Source: Urinicoccus massiliensis
GTDB taxonomy: Bacteria; Bacillota; Clostridia; Tissierellales; Peptoniphilaceae
Length of the DNA stretch: 64,000 nucleotides
Direction of reading: 5' to 3'
Assembly: GCF_900120405.1 (NCBI RefSeq)
Contig: NZ_LT635493.1
Coordinates: 1 to 64,000 of the forward strand
The position numbers and the translations under genes were made by a program. The notes under the pieces are model-generated. The model was given only the letters and a program-made list of their open reading frames with translations. It made no database searches and was not told where the DNA came from. Positions 8,513-18,771 of the stretch are shown here, piece after piece (the stretch's first letter is position 1; every line of letters starts with the position of its first letter).

Positions 8513-9236
8513 TTTTCCCACCTACTTTATCAAAGAACAGTTCTTCAAGATTAGATACATTATTTCCTGAAACTAATTTTTTTACATCACCTTCTATACA
8601 TAATTTCCCGTCATGTAAAATTCCGACTCTATTGCAAATACCTTCCATTTCATGGAGAAGATGAGATGATATTATAAACGTTTTATTAGAAGTTTTTGCC
8701 AAAGATACTATAAGTTCATTTATATCTCTCATTCCATACGGATCTAGTCCATTTGTAGGTTCATCTAAAATTATTAAATCTGGATTGCCTAATAAGGCAT
8801 TAGCAATGCCAAGTCTTTGTTTCATACCCATGGAGTATGAGGCAAATTTATCTTTGCCTCTATCTTTTAAACCTACTAATTCAAGTAATTTATCAATATC
8901 TTTATCACTTGTACCATCAATTAGTTTTGCCATCAATTTTAAATTTTCATATCCAGATAGATTTTCATAAAACTTAGGAGCTTCTACCATAGCACCTATG
9001 TTTTTAATTGCTTGATCTCTATTTTTTATTACAGATTTTTCATTTATTAAAATTTCTCCAGAATCAGACCTAATTAATGATGTAATCATTCTAATAGTAG
9101 TTGTTTTCCCCTCTCCATTTGCTCCAAGAAAACCATAAACATCTCCTTTAAACACAGTCATATTCAGATCATTTATAATCTTTCTTTTACCATAAGATTT
9201 ACATAAATTTTTTATTTCAAGTACTTTTTCGGACAT
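8493..9236 (-). CDS. Lantibiotic-protection/bacitracin-type ABC transporter ATP-binding protein
   Basis: About 247 residues with Walker A GANGEGKTTT, the signature SYSMGMKQRLGIA, Walker B LIILDEPTNGLDP and the switch His in ISSHLL. This matches ATPases of the BcrA/NisF/MutF class. The start is ATG 9236 behind AAGGAGGAAATT; the longer frame lacks a ribosome-binding site. It is the first gene of an ATPase-permease-permease-regulator-kinase operon running to 5253. Confidence 0.92.
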   Translation of the reverse strand: MSEKVLEIKNLCKSYGKRKIINDLNMTVFKGDVYGFLGANGEGKTTTIRMITSLIRSDSGEILINEKSVIKNRDQAIKNIGAMVEAPKFYENLSGYENLKLMAKLIDGTSDKDIDKLLELVGLKDRGKDKFASYSMGMKQRLGIANALLGNPDLIILDEPTNGLDPYGMRDINELIVSLAKTSNKTFIISSHLLHEMEGICNRVGILHDGKLCIEGDVKKLVSGNNVSNLEELFFDKVGGKNESINY

Positions 9237-9258
9237 AATTTCCTCCTTTGATGATTCT

Positions 9259-9264
9259 ATTATA
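9259..9264 (-). promoter_or_regulatory. -10 element of the 9.2-kb ABC/two-component operon
   Basis: A perfect TATAAT on the minus strand lies 22 bases before the ATPase start. The matching -35 is weak (around TAGTTT/TTTTGT 15-17 bases upstream), as expected for a promoter helped by a response regulator. Confidence 0.5.
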
Positions 9265-9354
9265 AGAGGTAAATATAACAAAACTATAAAAACAACATAA
9301 TTTTTAACTGATAATTGAATAACAATCAGTAATATTATTTTAATTGGTCTTTAA

Positions 9355-9450
9355 ATTTCATATTAATGAATACGAAACTCGTACCATTATCTTCACAAGC
9401 CATAGCTATTGCAATGGCATTATTACAAGTCCTGCTATTGTTATTCTTAA
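9355..9450 (-). pseudogene. Short remnant of a phage portal gene
   Basis: The minus strand reads NNAIAIAMACEDNGTSF, which lines up with KNAIGMAMACEDYGASF of the intact portal gene at 61.3-62.5 kb. The flanks do not continue the match. It shows that portal-type phage DNA once lay between the two cassettes. The match is short, so I keep the confidence moderate. Confidence 0.55.
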
Positions 9451-9477
9451 TAAAAAGATTTGTTTATTTTATTTTTC

Positions 9478-9767
9478 TTAATTTTCTCTCATTATTTTTA
9501 GTGTTTCTTTAAATTCTTTTGTCTTTGTTGCTTCTTCTAGTAGATTTTTATTTCTTCATCTGATATTTCTTCTGCATTTTCTATAAGGCTTTATAAGATT
9601 GCTCCTCTTGTTATTAGCCTATGAGTTCTTTCTTTTCTTTTTTTCACTATGTCTTGTTTTAACATCTTCTTTTCTTGATTTTTTAGTTGCCTTAATCTTT
9701 CTTCTGTATCATCTATTTTATCTTTTATTTCCTTTGATTCTTGTCTTATTTGTTCTAATTTTTTCAT
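9478..9767 (-). pseudogene. Decayed second copy of the DUF3847-like gene
   Basis: This stretch is nearly identical to 4883-5173 over its whole length, including the start region and the terminator leader upstream, but single-base losses (for example one G missing in TTCTAGTAG-ATTTTT near 9540) break the frame. It marks the junction of an older mobilization module, now without its relaxase and oriT. Confidence 0.85.
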
Positions 9768-9788
9768 ATAAAACTCCTTTCTTGTATT

Positions 9789-9822
9789 AAAAAAAGACGA
9801 TAGATTTTAATTTTCTACCGTC
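9789..9822 (-). terminator. Intrinsic terminator behind the BAAT-type hydrolase
   Basis: GACGGTAGA and TCTATCGTC pair on the minus strand, followed by seven T. It is the third copy of the hairpin also found at 128-159 and 5195-5229, again just upstream of a DUF3847-type reading frame. Confidence 0.8.
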
Positions 9823-9843
9823 CTTAAATATCCAAGCATTTTT

Positions 9844-10869
9844 TTATTTATGGTTTTCTTTTAAGAAAGCATCAATAGTTTTTCTTGATTCACTTTCTGC
9901 TTTATCATTGCTTTCAGTTGTCCCACCTGTTGCAATTCTAATTTTTCCTAAATTTAAAACACCATTGCTAGCAAATATATGCCCTGCTCCTTTATATGAA
10001 TAAATCTTTGCCTTAGGGTTTTGTTCTTTTATTTTATTTGCCATAGCAAAACTATCCCACATCAAATCATCCTCGCCCACGATCATCAATATATTTGCCT
10101 CAACATCTTTTATTGGTATTAGTTTTTCTTGGCTTGTTGAGTCTTTTTCTATTGCACTATTATAAGTTTCTTTATAACTAATAGGACTTTTAATAATATT
10201 CGGAACAATAATATTTTTTAAAAATGAGTTAAATGATGATTTTTTTATATCTATATATGGAAGTTCCTTTCCTTTATATGTCCATGATGAACCATAATCT
10301 TTAAAATCTAGACCAGCGAAATTATAAGATGAAGGTGCTATTAAAATCAGATTATCTATTTCAGAATATTTGCTAGCCAAATTAAGGGCATATTCTGCAC
10401 CTTTTGACGCTCCCAAAACGCTTATTGGTTTATTGTCTTTTATATTTTTATTTATATAATTGATAACATCTTCAAATTGTTCTAAAGGGATTTTTCTCAA
10501 AGTTTGTTCTTGGTTTTTCATGCCGAACATAAATAGTGCAAAGGTTTCATATCCCTCTTCAGCCAATCTTTTAGCAGTTTCAAAATTTGGACTTCCCTCA
10601 GAACCTCCAAAACAAATTACAAGACCTTTATGTGATTTTTCCTTAGGTACAAATCTAAAGCCTTGCATCCTACCCTCATCTACATAAGTTACATCAACTC
10701 CGTCAATATCTGTAGGATATAAACTTATATTAGTAACATCATTATAATATTCAGGAGATTTCAAAGCATTGGTATCTTTATACTTATAGTCATTATATAT
10801 TCTAAGAATAAAAACTAAAACTACTAAAATAATAACTATTAAAAAGATTCTAAAAAATATTTTCTTCAT
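9844..10869 (-). CDS. Membrane-anchored alpha/beta hydrolase, BAAT/acyl-CoA thioesterase C-terminal type
   Basis: About 341 residues. A hydrophobic N-terminal segment (about 5-24) anchors or exports the protein. The alpha/beta hydrolase fold shows the nucleophile elbow GASKGAEYA, an acid in VGEDDLMWDS and the catalytic His in GAGHIF, the triad of the bile-acid-CoA acyltransferase/acyl-CoA thioester hydrolase C-terminal family. The substrate is unknown. ATG 10869 behind GAGGTGGAATAAA is preferred; the upstream ATG at 10884 lies inside that ribosome-binding region. It looks like cargo between a zinc-ribbon gene and a remnant mobilization module. Confidence 0.8.
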   Translation of the reverse strand: MKKIFFRIFLIVIILVVLVFILRIYNDYKYKDTNALKSPEYYNDVTNISLYPTDIDGVDVTYVDEGRMQGFRFVPKEKSHKGLVICFGGSEGSPNFETAKRLAEEGYETFALFMFGMKNQEQTLRKIPLEQFEDVINYINKNIKDNKPISVLGASKGAEYALNLASKYSEIDNLILIAPSSYNFAGLDFKDYGSSWTYKGKELPYIDIKKSSFNSFLKNIIVPNIIKSPISYKETYNSAIEKDSTSQEKLIPIKDVEANILMIVGEDDLMWDSFAMANKIKEQNPKAKIYSYKGAGHIFASNGVLNLGKIRIATGGTTESNDKAESESRKTIDAFLKENHK

Positions 10870-10870
10870 T

Positions 10871-10978
10871 TTATTCCACCTCATTTCTATGAATTTCTAT
10901 AACATCTTCAATTCTGCAATCCAATGCCAGGCAAATCTTTTCTAATGACTCTAAGTTCACATAAGAATTTTTGCAAAT
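10871..10978 (-). pseudogene. C-terminal remnant of a small XRE-family (HTH_26-like) regulator
   Basis: The open minus-strand frame reads KNSYVNLESLEKICLALDC and RIEDVIEIHRNEVE, then TAA at 10871-10873. LESLEKICLALDC-IEDVIE is the typical last helices of short Cro/CI-type repressors that follow conjugative-element operons. The helix-turn-helix itself is absent. Confidence 0.65.
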
Positions 10979-10982
10979 TTAA

Positions 10983-11204
10983 TTAAATTTCATCATATTT
11001 CTTTTTTAATTTATCCATGTAGTCAAGGTCAATCCACTCCTCGCTAAAACCACAGGCAGTACAAATATACCTATCAACAGACACTGCCGACATAATTGTA
11101 TGCCCAGTCATAATATTATTTCCAGTTCCATAAGCTCCAGCAGATCCTGGCACAAATAAAATATCACTTCCTCCACACTTTGGGCATTTTCTCGTATTTT
11201 TCAT
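10983..11204 (-). CDS. Small double zinc-ribbon protein
   Basis: 73 residues with two CxxC pairs, CPKCGG (about 8-13) and CTACGF (about 48-53), which probably bind one zinc ion, separated by a Gly/Ala/Thr-rich linker. A ribosome-binding site AAAGGAG precedes the ATG. Function unknown; it may be hydrolase-linked cargo. Confidence 0.65.
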   Translation of the reverse strand: MKNTRKCPKCGGSDILFVPGSAGAYGTGNNIMTGHTIMSAVSVDRYICTACGFSEEWIDLDYMDKLKKKYDEI

Positions 11205-11339
11205 AAATTCTCCTTTTTTAATTCTTCCTTACTTTCATAATACCTCATATGCCAACCTCCGTGGTTTGTATATAGATATTATACCAAAAATATTTTTATC
11301 CTAACGTTAATTCATAATATTGTAATCAAACTGTTCCTG

Positions 11340-11503
11340 TTTATTTTTATTTTACAGCCTTTTCAATTTTGCAAACTATAGATATCTCTACAAAAAATAC
11401 TGTATATTGTCCAAACTCAATTCTTACTACGATGTTCCCCCCACATTATTAAGTATTTTTTTACTATTGATAAGCCTAATACCATTTATTCTTTATAACA
11501 GGA
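11340..11503 (-). pseudogene. Duplicated 3' end of a histidine-kinase gene
   Basis: The stretch matches the 3' end of the kinase gene at about 5250-5410 over its whole length, with scattered substitutions and indels: LGLSIVKK, NNVGG, EFGQYTVFFVEI and CKIEK are still readable on the minus strand. The body of that kinase is missing; instead an unrelated kinase (11515-12957) abuts it, as if one cassette had replaced another up to this point. Confidence 0.8.
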
Positions 11504-11514
11504 AAATGTATCGC

Positions 11515-12957
11515 TTATATTGAGTTTGAAGCCTTAGCTTTTTTAACTACTGGAATTATAACTTGTACACAGGCATATCCCTCTGGAGTGTTAGATAGAT
11601 ATAGTTCTCCACCATTTTCTCGTATTACTCTTGCTGTGAAATACAATCCGACACCTTTTATATTTTGTGTGTAATTCTTTTTTTCAGAAAAGCCTTTGTC
11701 AGTTGCGTGGACTAAGGCAGCATCTGAAAAATGTGATCCAGAATTTGTGATTTTGTATTCGGCTTTCCCGTTTGAAACGATAAATGTTAGATGAATTGAT
11801 TGGGGTGAATGACCATGCTCACAGGCATTAAGAATAATATTAGTTAAGGCTTGATGAATTGCACTTTCCTCTGTGGTTGTATAATCATCTGTATCTTGAA
11901 ATTGGCTTTTCCACTCATTCCCATATTGCTCACTTAATATATGTCCTTCTTGATTTATTTTGAGATTTAAACTATCTAATGGCAATGGTTCCTTGACAAG
12001 TTGGTCGTTATTTTCATTACTAAGTTGTAGTTGCAATCTATCTGCTACCTCTTCCAATCGATTCAAATTAAAAATAATGGATTCGGTATATTTCAATAGA
12101 TTTTCATTCATTTTTTCTTTATCATCGTCAGATAGGAATAGAGTTAATTGACTAAGATCTTCTTTCATAAACTCAGCATTTGCACGAGCAACGGTCAACG
12201 GAGAACGATAATCATGTAGCATTTGGGTTGTTTGTTCTCTTATTTTATGCTCACTATTCCAAAGTTCTTCTAATGTTGCTTTTAGATCAACACGCATGTG
12301 GTCCATAAGGTTCCCTAGCTCTCTAAACTCTGATATTGATAGGGAGGAAGGGACAGGTATATTTAGATCTCCATTTCCTATGGAAACAAGAGCTTTTTGT
12401 AGCGGTAATACATCTTTATAAATATGTCTGGTAACAGACTTTGCAAACCACATGGTTGGAATAAGAAGCGTAAGAGCAATTATGAAAATAAAAAGTGATT
12501 CTACTCTTGGAAGATGTGCATTTGCCCAATCTGAAGAATATAACACACCTATCCTGTATTTAAATACGCAGACTCTATTATTGTATACAACCTTTGAAAA
12601 ATAGCCTTTAGAAAAAGGGATTTGTTTTCCATCTAAATAGTCTAAAGCATTCTCTTGATCCTCTATCTTCATATTTGAATTAATAACTTCATTTTCATTA
12701 TTTAGCTGAATGTAGCCAATATTATCAGGTACCCAAGTTGAGTTGAAATTTTGGCTAGAAATGATTTTTTCCCTTAAGATTTCAACTTGTTTTTCTTCGT
12801 GGTTGGCAAAAGTATATAAATCATGTCTAACTCCATAGTGGAAACCGATAACCAATAAAAGAAAAAGAAAACAAATTATACCTATGAACACTAAGGAATA
12901 TATAGATAATATTTTCCTTAGTGTATTTTTCTTAGAATATATATTTTTTATTCCCAT
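11515..12957 (-). CDS. Sensor histidine kinase of the second lantibiotic-protection cassette
   Basis: About 480 residues: a membrane segment at about 20-45, an extracytoplasmic sensor of roughly 110 residues, a second segment (about 150-170), HAMP, the phosphoacceptor motif LHDYRSPLTVARA, an N-box (LTNIILNACEHG) and a G-box (IKGVGLYFTARVI). The larger sensor domain suggests direct ligand sensing, unlike the kinase at 5253. ATG 12957 overlaps the stop of the response-regulator gene. Confidence 0.88.
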   Translation of the reverse strand: MGIKNIYSKKNTLRKILSIYSLVFIGIICFLFLLLVIGFHYGVRHDLYTFANHEEKQVEILREKIISSQNFNSTWVPDNIGYIQLNNENEVINSNMKIEDQENALDYLDGKQIPFSKGYFSKVVYNNRVCVFKYRIGVLYSSDWANAHLPRVESLFIFIIALTLLIPTMWFAKSVTRHIYKDVLPLQKALVSIGNGDLNIPVPSSLSISEFRELGNLMDHMRVDLKATLEELWNSEHKIREQTTQMLHDYRSPLTVARANAEFMKEDLSQLTLFLSDDDKEKMNENLLKYTESIIFNLNRLEEVADRLQLQLSNENNDQLVKEPLPLDSLNLKINQEGHILSEQYGNEWKSQFQDTDDYTTTEESAIHQALTNIILNACEHGHSPQSIHLTFIVSNGKAEYKITNSGSHFSDAALVHATDKGFSEKKNYTQNIKGVGLYFTARVIRENGGELYLSNTPEGYACVQVIIPVVKKAKASNSI

Positions 12958-13610
12958 TTGTAACCGACTCCCCAAATTGTTTTAATTGGATCAAGTTGAT
13001 AAGTTGAAAATTTTTTTCTGATATTTTTTATATGTTCAACTATAGCTGCAGACTCAGATTCTGTCCAAAATCCACCGACTTGTTCGAGAATATGTTCTCG
13101 TGAAAAAACTTGTCCCTTATGTCTAGCTAAGAGTTCGCAAATTTCATATTCCATTTTTGTGAACTTGATAGTTTCTCCCTTTATTTGTATTTCTTTGGCA
13201 TTCAAGAGAAAACGAATATCTCCAAAAGATAGGTAAGAATGATGAACACGCTCTTCCCTTCTTAGATGTGCTTTTACTCGACTGACTAATTCCAATGGTG
13301 TGAAAGGCTTGCGAATGTAATCGTCCCCGCCAAGCGCTAATCCCTCAGCGACATCTGCTTCTTTGGATTTGGCTGTAAGAAATAATATTGGACAATCTAC
13401 TTTTTCACGGACATTTCTGCAAAGTTCAAAGCCATCTATATCGGGCATCATCACATCGAAAATCATCAAATCAAATTGATCGAGAGATAAACTTAAAGTT
13501 TCTTTTGCTGAGGCACAAGTATATACAGAGAATTGAGCACGCTTTAAACTTGTTTCAATAACAGATCTAATTTGCTCATCGTCATCAACTACAAGTATGT
13601 TTTGACCCAT
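12948..13610 (-). CDS. OmpR-family response regulator of the second cassette
   Basis: About 220 residues: receiver with VVDDDEQ, Asp52 in IFDVMMPD and the Lys in IRKPF; a winged-helix output domain ending TIWGVGYKWE. It starts at ATG 13610 behind AGGAGAGGTGAATAT; the longer frame has no ribosome-binding site. It probably controls the transporter genes 13735-15933, from which it is separated by 125 bp. Confidence 0.9.
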   Translation of the reverse strand: MGQNILVVDDDEQIRSVIETSLKRAQFSVYTCASAKETLSLSLDQFDLMIFDVMMPDIDGFELCRNVREKVDCPILFLTAKSKEADVAEGLALGGDDYIRKPFTPLELVSRVKAHLRREERVHHSYLSFGDIRFLLNAKEIQIKGETIKFTKMEYEICELLARHKGQVFSREHILEQVGGFWTESESAAIVEHIKNIRKKFSTYQLDPIKTIWGVGYKWE

Positions 13611-13734
13611 ATATTCACCTCTCCTTTCATTAAATCTAGTCTGAGCCAAAAAGAGTACTTATATTATTAGAGCACTCTTAACATTCAAAATCATAGTATG
13701 ATATGGAGATCTTGAACTTTTAAATAATTTAATA

Positions 13735-14475
13735 TTATTCATCACTATTATCGGCTCTACCATCCCATTTATTAAACCATATAGGAATTAAAGTAACAAG
13801 TGCAATGGTTACTATGATACATATCAATAGACCATATCTCAGCTCAGCTGCAATCTTAAGAATATAATCTGTATGAAAAGTATCTAGAATCATTAGAGAT
13901 GAAAATCTAGCTGCCCATGTTGGCGGAAGGTAATACCAAAACTTATCCAAAAGTCCAGTACATCCTAAAGCCCCAACAAGAATAAAAATTACTCCAGAAC
14001 CTATTGACCATGACGTACCAAATTTAAAAGCGATAAATAGATGGATAGAAACTAGGCAAATAAGTGGAATAAGCATAAGAATAGTAGCCAAGACGTAGGA
14101 TATGGTAAGCATCTTTCCATATAGCAAAGCAAATCCAGCAACAGCTATGATCAAACTAAGACCTGTCATAATAACCAATAAAATAACAAGTGATATTAGC
14201 ATTTGAATTCTTGATTTTCCAACACATAAAATATTAAAAGAAGAACCCGCACGTTGTTCCTGCTGAACAATACCAGTACACAACATGACAACCAAGCAAT
14301 CCATAAATAAGGATAAGGCTTGAAAAAATCCAGATATATTTTGTTCAATACTCCATGAAGAAACGGAATAATAAGAGATAAAAAGTCCTACACAAATAAT
14401 TGGCCAAAGAATGGTTATATAAAATAGCGGACTTTTTACTATTTTATAAATATGCGAATGTAAACATTTCAACAT
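13735..14475 (-). CDS. Lantibiotic-protection ABC permease, MutG-like
   Basis: About 246 residues, six membrane segments, in third position of an ATPase-permease-permease operon. The N-terminus (KCLHSHIYKIVKSPLFYITILWP) fits the MutG/SpaG class. Start ATG 14475 behind GAGGTGATTTTG. The MutG name is by family layout, not by a known substrate. Confidence 0.8.
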   Translation of the reverse strand: MLKCLHSHIYKIVKSPLFYITILWPIICVGLFISYYSVSSWSIEQNISGFFQALSLFMDCLVVMLCTGIVQQEQRAGSSFNILCVGKSRIQMLISLVILLVIMTGLSLIIAVAGFALLYGKMLTISYVLATILMLIPLICLVSIHLFIAFKFGTSWSIGSGVIFILVGALGCTGLLDKFWYYLPPTWAARFSSLMILDTFHTDYILKIAAELRYGLLICIIVTIALVTLIPIWFNKWDGRADNSDE

Positions 14476-14480
14476 CAAAA

Positions 14481-15230
14481 TCACCTCGCTTCTGATTTTT
14501 TATAAAGGGTGGTGGAAACAATGGACAAAACCATCGTTAGTACCACAGATGCAACAATTGCAATTAAAACATCATAAGATTGTGTATAAATCAAATCTTC
14601 TTCAACAGGCAAACCATTAGGTAAAAGCCCTAAAATAGAAATCATGGAACGATTTACCCATGCCCATGGGCAAAACATCCAATATGGTTTTAGTGCTAAA
14701 AACACACCTGAAAAAGAAATAGCTAAATTTACCAATACCGAAAAGATCACCCCTAATTTTTTTGAAAGTATAAAGCTAAAAGGGATTTGCCACATGGTTG
14801 TAATAAACACGACTATAATCCCTAAAAATATCGAAGCAATACTTAATTGCTTAATTTGATTAATTCCAAACAAACTAAAAATAAATGGAATACAAACCAC
14901 AGCAACACTTAATAGAAAACAGGAAAGAAGAGCATATCCTAATACAACCAAAAGTTTAGAGCTCCATATTTTTCCTTGAGAAACAGGTAGACAACGGATT
15001 GCACGAAGTCCGTGCTTTCCGTTATCTATATTAACAGCTGTTGCACTGATCAATGCGAATGTAGCAGGTAAAAAAACTACATAGTACCAGTTGAATAAAT
15101 TCAAGGAAAAATAACCTTGTTGAACAATAGCCATTAGTGCTAAGCAAAGAGGGCTAGCAATAGCAATTCTTCTCGTTGCAGTTCTTTTTGTTTTCAAGAA
15201 TTCGGCCATTAATATATTTGAATTACTCAT
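14481..15230 (-). CDS. Lantibiotic-protection ABC permease, MutE-like
   Basis: About 249 residues with six membrane segments and the opening MAEFLKTKRTATRRIAIASPL, a form typical of MutE/SpaE permeases. It overlaps the ATPase gene by a few bases and is followed closely by the MutG-like gene. Confidence 0.82.
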   Translation of the reverse strand: MSNSNILMAEFLKTKRTATRRIAIASPLCLALMAIVQQGYFSLNLFNWYYVVFLPATFALISATAVNIDNGKHGLRAIRCLPVSQGKIWSSKLLVVLGYALLSCFLLSVAVVCIPFIFSLFGINQIKQLSIASIFLGIIVVFITTMWQIPFSFILSKKLGVIFSVLVNLAISFSGVFLALKPYWMFCPWAWVNRSMISILGLLPNGLPVEEDLIYTQSYDVLIAIVASVVLTMVLSIVSTTLYKKSEAR

Positions 15231-15933
15231 TGAAGCCTCCTTGCTGATTACTAACAACTTTCATGAAAAGTTGCTCCAAATCCATTTTTGAATCAAATGC
15301 ACCTTGATAACCTAAATGTCCTGATGCAATGATTCCAATATGATCTGCAATATGTTCGACTTCAGATAAAATATGAGAAGACAGAATTACAGTAGTTCCT
15401 TGTTGTGAAAAACCTCTAATAAGTTCTCTCAATTCCTTTATTGCAATGGGATCAAGACCATTAGTTGGTTCATCTAGAATTAAAAGTTTTGGATTACTAA
15501 GTAAAGCCAAAGCAATTCCTAATCTCTGCTTCATTCCCATTGAAAATTGTCCAGTACGTTTTTTACCTGTATTAGTAAGACCTACAATTTGTAAAACTTC
15601 TTGAATTCGCTCTTCTTCAATCCCTAAAGCTATTGATCGTACACGACAATTTTCATAGGCAGTTAAGTTTGGATATAGTGGTGCATTTTCAATCAATGCA
15701 CCAATTTCAGAGAGATTTGAACGATCCCAAGGATTATTATTGAATATGATTTCACCAGATGTAGGCGTAATCATACCGCAAATCATCTTGAGAAGAGTAG
15801 ACTTTCCGGCTCCGTTTGGTCCCAATAATCCATAAATTTTTCCTCTTGGAACATTGATATTAACGCAGTCCACCGCTTTTTGTTTCCCGAACTGCTTTGA
15901 TAGATTTCTAGTTTGTAATATAAAATCATCCAT
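15223..15933 (-). CDS. Lantibiotic-protection ABC ATP-binding protein, MutF-like
   Basis: 236 residues: Walker A LGPNGAGKSTLL, signature QFSMGMKQRLGIALAL, Walker B LLILDEPTNGLDP, switch His in LSSHILSEVEHIAD. With the two permeases it forms a self-protection type exporter. AAGGAGG precedes the ATG. The operon starts here, about 210 bp inside the element-3 recombinase stop. Confidence 0.92.
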   Translation of the reverse strand: MDDFILQTRNLSKQFGKQKAVDCVNINVPRGKIYGLLGPNGAGKSTLLKMICGMITPTSGEIIFNNNPWDRSNLSEIGALIENAPLYPNLTAYENCRVRSIALGIEEERIQEVLQIVGLTNTGKKRTGQFSMGMKQRLGIALALLSNPKLLILDEPTNGLDPIAIKELRELIRGFSQQGTTVILSSHILSEVEHIADHIGIIASGHLGYQGAFDSKMDLEQLFMKVVSNQQGGFNE

Positions 15934-16141
15934 AGTATATTTTCCTCCTTATCATTTCTTTACGTATGTAATTTTAGGAGAAAAAAATAAGGAAATTATA
16001 AGGATTTAAGAATTTCCATAGTAGGTAGTAAGTGAGCCTTTTATTTTTCGACATATAATCATCATATAAACTATATAGTAAACGTATCACTTTTAATCTT
16101 CTCATAATAGCTGACTAATATACCTATTTTTTTCTAAACCT

Positions 16142-17947
<1,806 letters not shown>

Positions 17948-18020
17948 TCAATAAAAAAAGAATTAAGAAGTACATATTTCACTAAAATAGTGATTAAGTG
18001 TTCTCCTTAATTCTATTACT

Positions 18021-18022
18021 CC
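18021..18022 (-). other. Left junction (att core) of element 3 in virD4
   Basis: On the minus strand virD4 reads AAACTTGCAGCAGG (K-L-A-A-G) and then leaves the family consensus (AAGKTAKS). The shared feature with the other two junctions is the GG pair of the Gly codon. The matching right junction is not recognisable in this window. Confidence 0.6.
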
Positions 18023-18450
18023 TGCTGCAAGTTTGTATTTCTTATATTGTTTTACTGCGAAATGGTTTGGCTTTTCTTTTTCTAATGCTTCAAACATATA
18101 GTCTACTGCATTTTTAAAATTTTCATCTTCTTCTCTTACCTCACTTGCATCTATCATAGCAAGTAGAGTTGTAAAGTTCTGTTCTTCTTTAGGAGCTTCA
18201 TAAAAAATATATCCAATTAAGGCTGTATAGTAGAGTTTTTCAGCTTTTACCCAGAAATCCTCAGTTGATTTTTCTCCTTCTCCCTTAGTATTTGCAATTA
18301 TTGTTTGTACTAATTTCAAAATATCTTTTTCACTTTTCAAGTATGCAAAGGGATTATATCTCATGGATTTTTTAAAGTTTATTGTATTTAGTATTTTTAT
18401 CTCATATCCATTTCTTTCCAACATTTTTCCGCATTCCAAGACTAATGTTC
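18022..18450 (-). pseudogene. virD4/TraG coupling protein, third fragment
   Basis: The frame reads KGTLVLECGKMLERNGYEI, SMRYNPFAYLKSEKDILKLV, KGEGEKSTEDFWVKAEKLYYTAL and KQYKKYKLAAG, the region after Walker A in PcfC/VirD4-type coupling ATPases. It is cut at both ends by mobile elements: element 2 on the N-terminal side (at KG-T) and element 3 on the C-terminal side (at AAG). The remaining codons belong to element 3. The Walker B half is absent from the window, so no working coupling protein can be made. Confidence 0.88.
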
Positions 18451-18497
18451 CTTTTGGGAAGATTTGTCAAGGACATAAACAAAATTTCTTTGACAAA

Positions 18498-18663
18498 TTT
18501 ATATCTTTTCTGTTTCTCTCTTGATTAACTTCAGTATTTTATCCTTGTATGTTTCTCCTGTACCTTGTTTGAAATGTAGGTTTACAGTATATTTTGTCTT
18601 CCCAATATCCATTATTAACTGTTTATTGGGTGGTGCTTGTATTTCTCTTTTTTCTTCTTTCAT
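18498..18663 (-). CDS. tnpW: TnpW family small transposon protein
   Basis: About 54 residues (end position may be off by one): MKEEKREIQAPPNKQL, IGKTKYTVNLHFKQ, ETYKDKILKLIKRE. The core GKT-Y-V-xHF ... KDKIL-LI-RE is that of TnpW (PF14202), first named in Tn4451-type elements; function unproven. AAAGGAGG precedes the ATG. It is the last gene before the right end of element 2. A homologue with a longer acidic N-terminus lies at 29324-29515 in element 1, but next to the recombinase. Confidence 0.75.
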
Positions 18664-18691
18664 AAGTCCTCCTTTCCGATTTTAGACAAAG

Positions 18692-18723
18692 AAAAAACAG
18701 TAAACCTTTTTCAATTTACTGTT
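18692..18723 (-). terminator. Terminator behind the element-2 methyltransferase, in the tnpW leader
   Basis: AACAGTAAA and TTTACTGTT form a stem followed by TTTTC on the minus strand. Copies occur at 21718-21750, 24667-24699 and 27684-27714. Confidence 0.8.
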
Positions 18724-18771
18724 CTGTGTTAGTTTTTATTAAATTGTTAGTTATACAAACTGTGGTTTGCT

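Noticed and set aside
1-16141. Right junction of element 3
   Set aside because: I looked for the TTGACA-CTTCC-GG type of end seen in elements 1 and 2 and for the next piece of virD4 (AAGKTAKS onward); neither is recognisable, so no boundary is claimed.
17963-18020. Terminator just upstream of the element-3 recombinase
   Set aside because: A short CACTA/TAGTG repeat exists but the T-run is offset by an AT-rich spacer; too weak to call.
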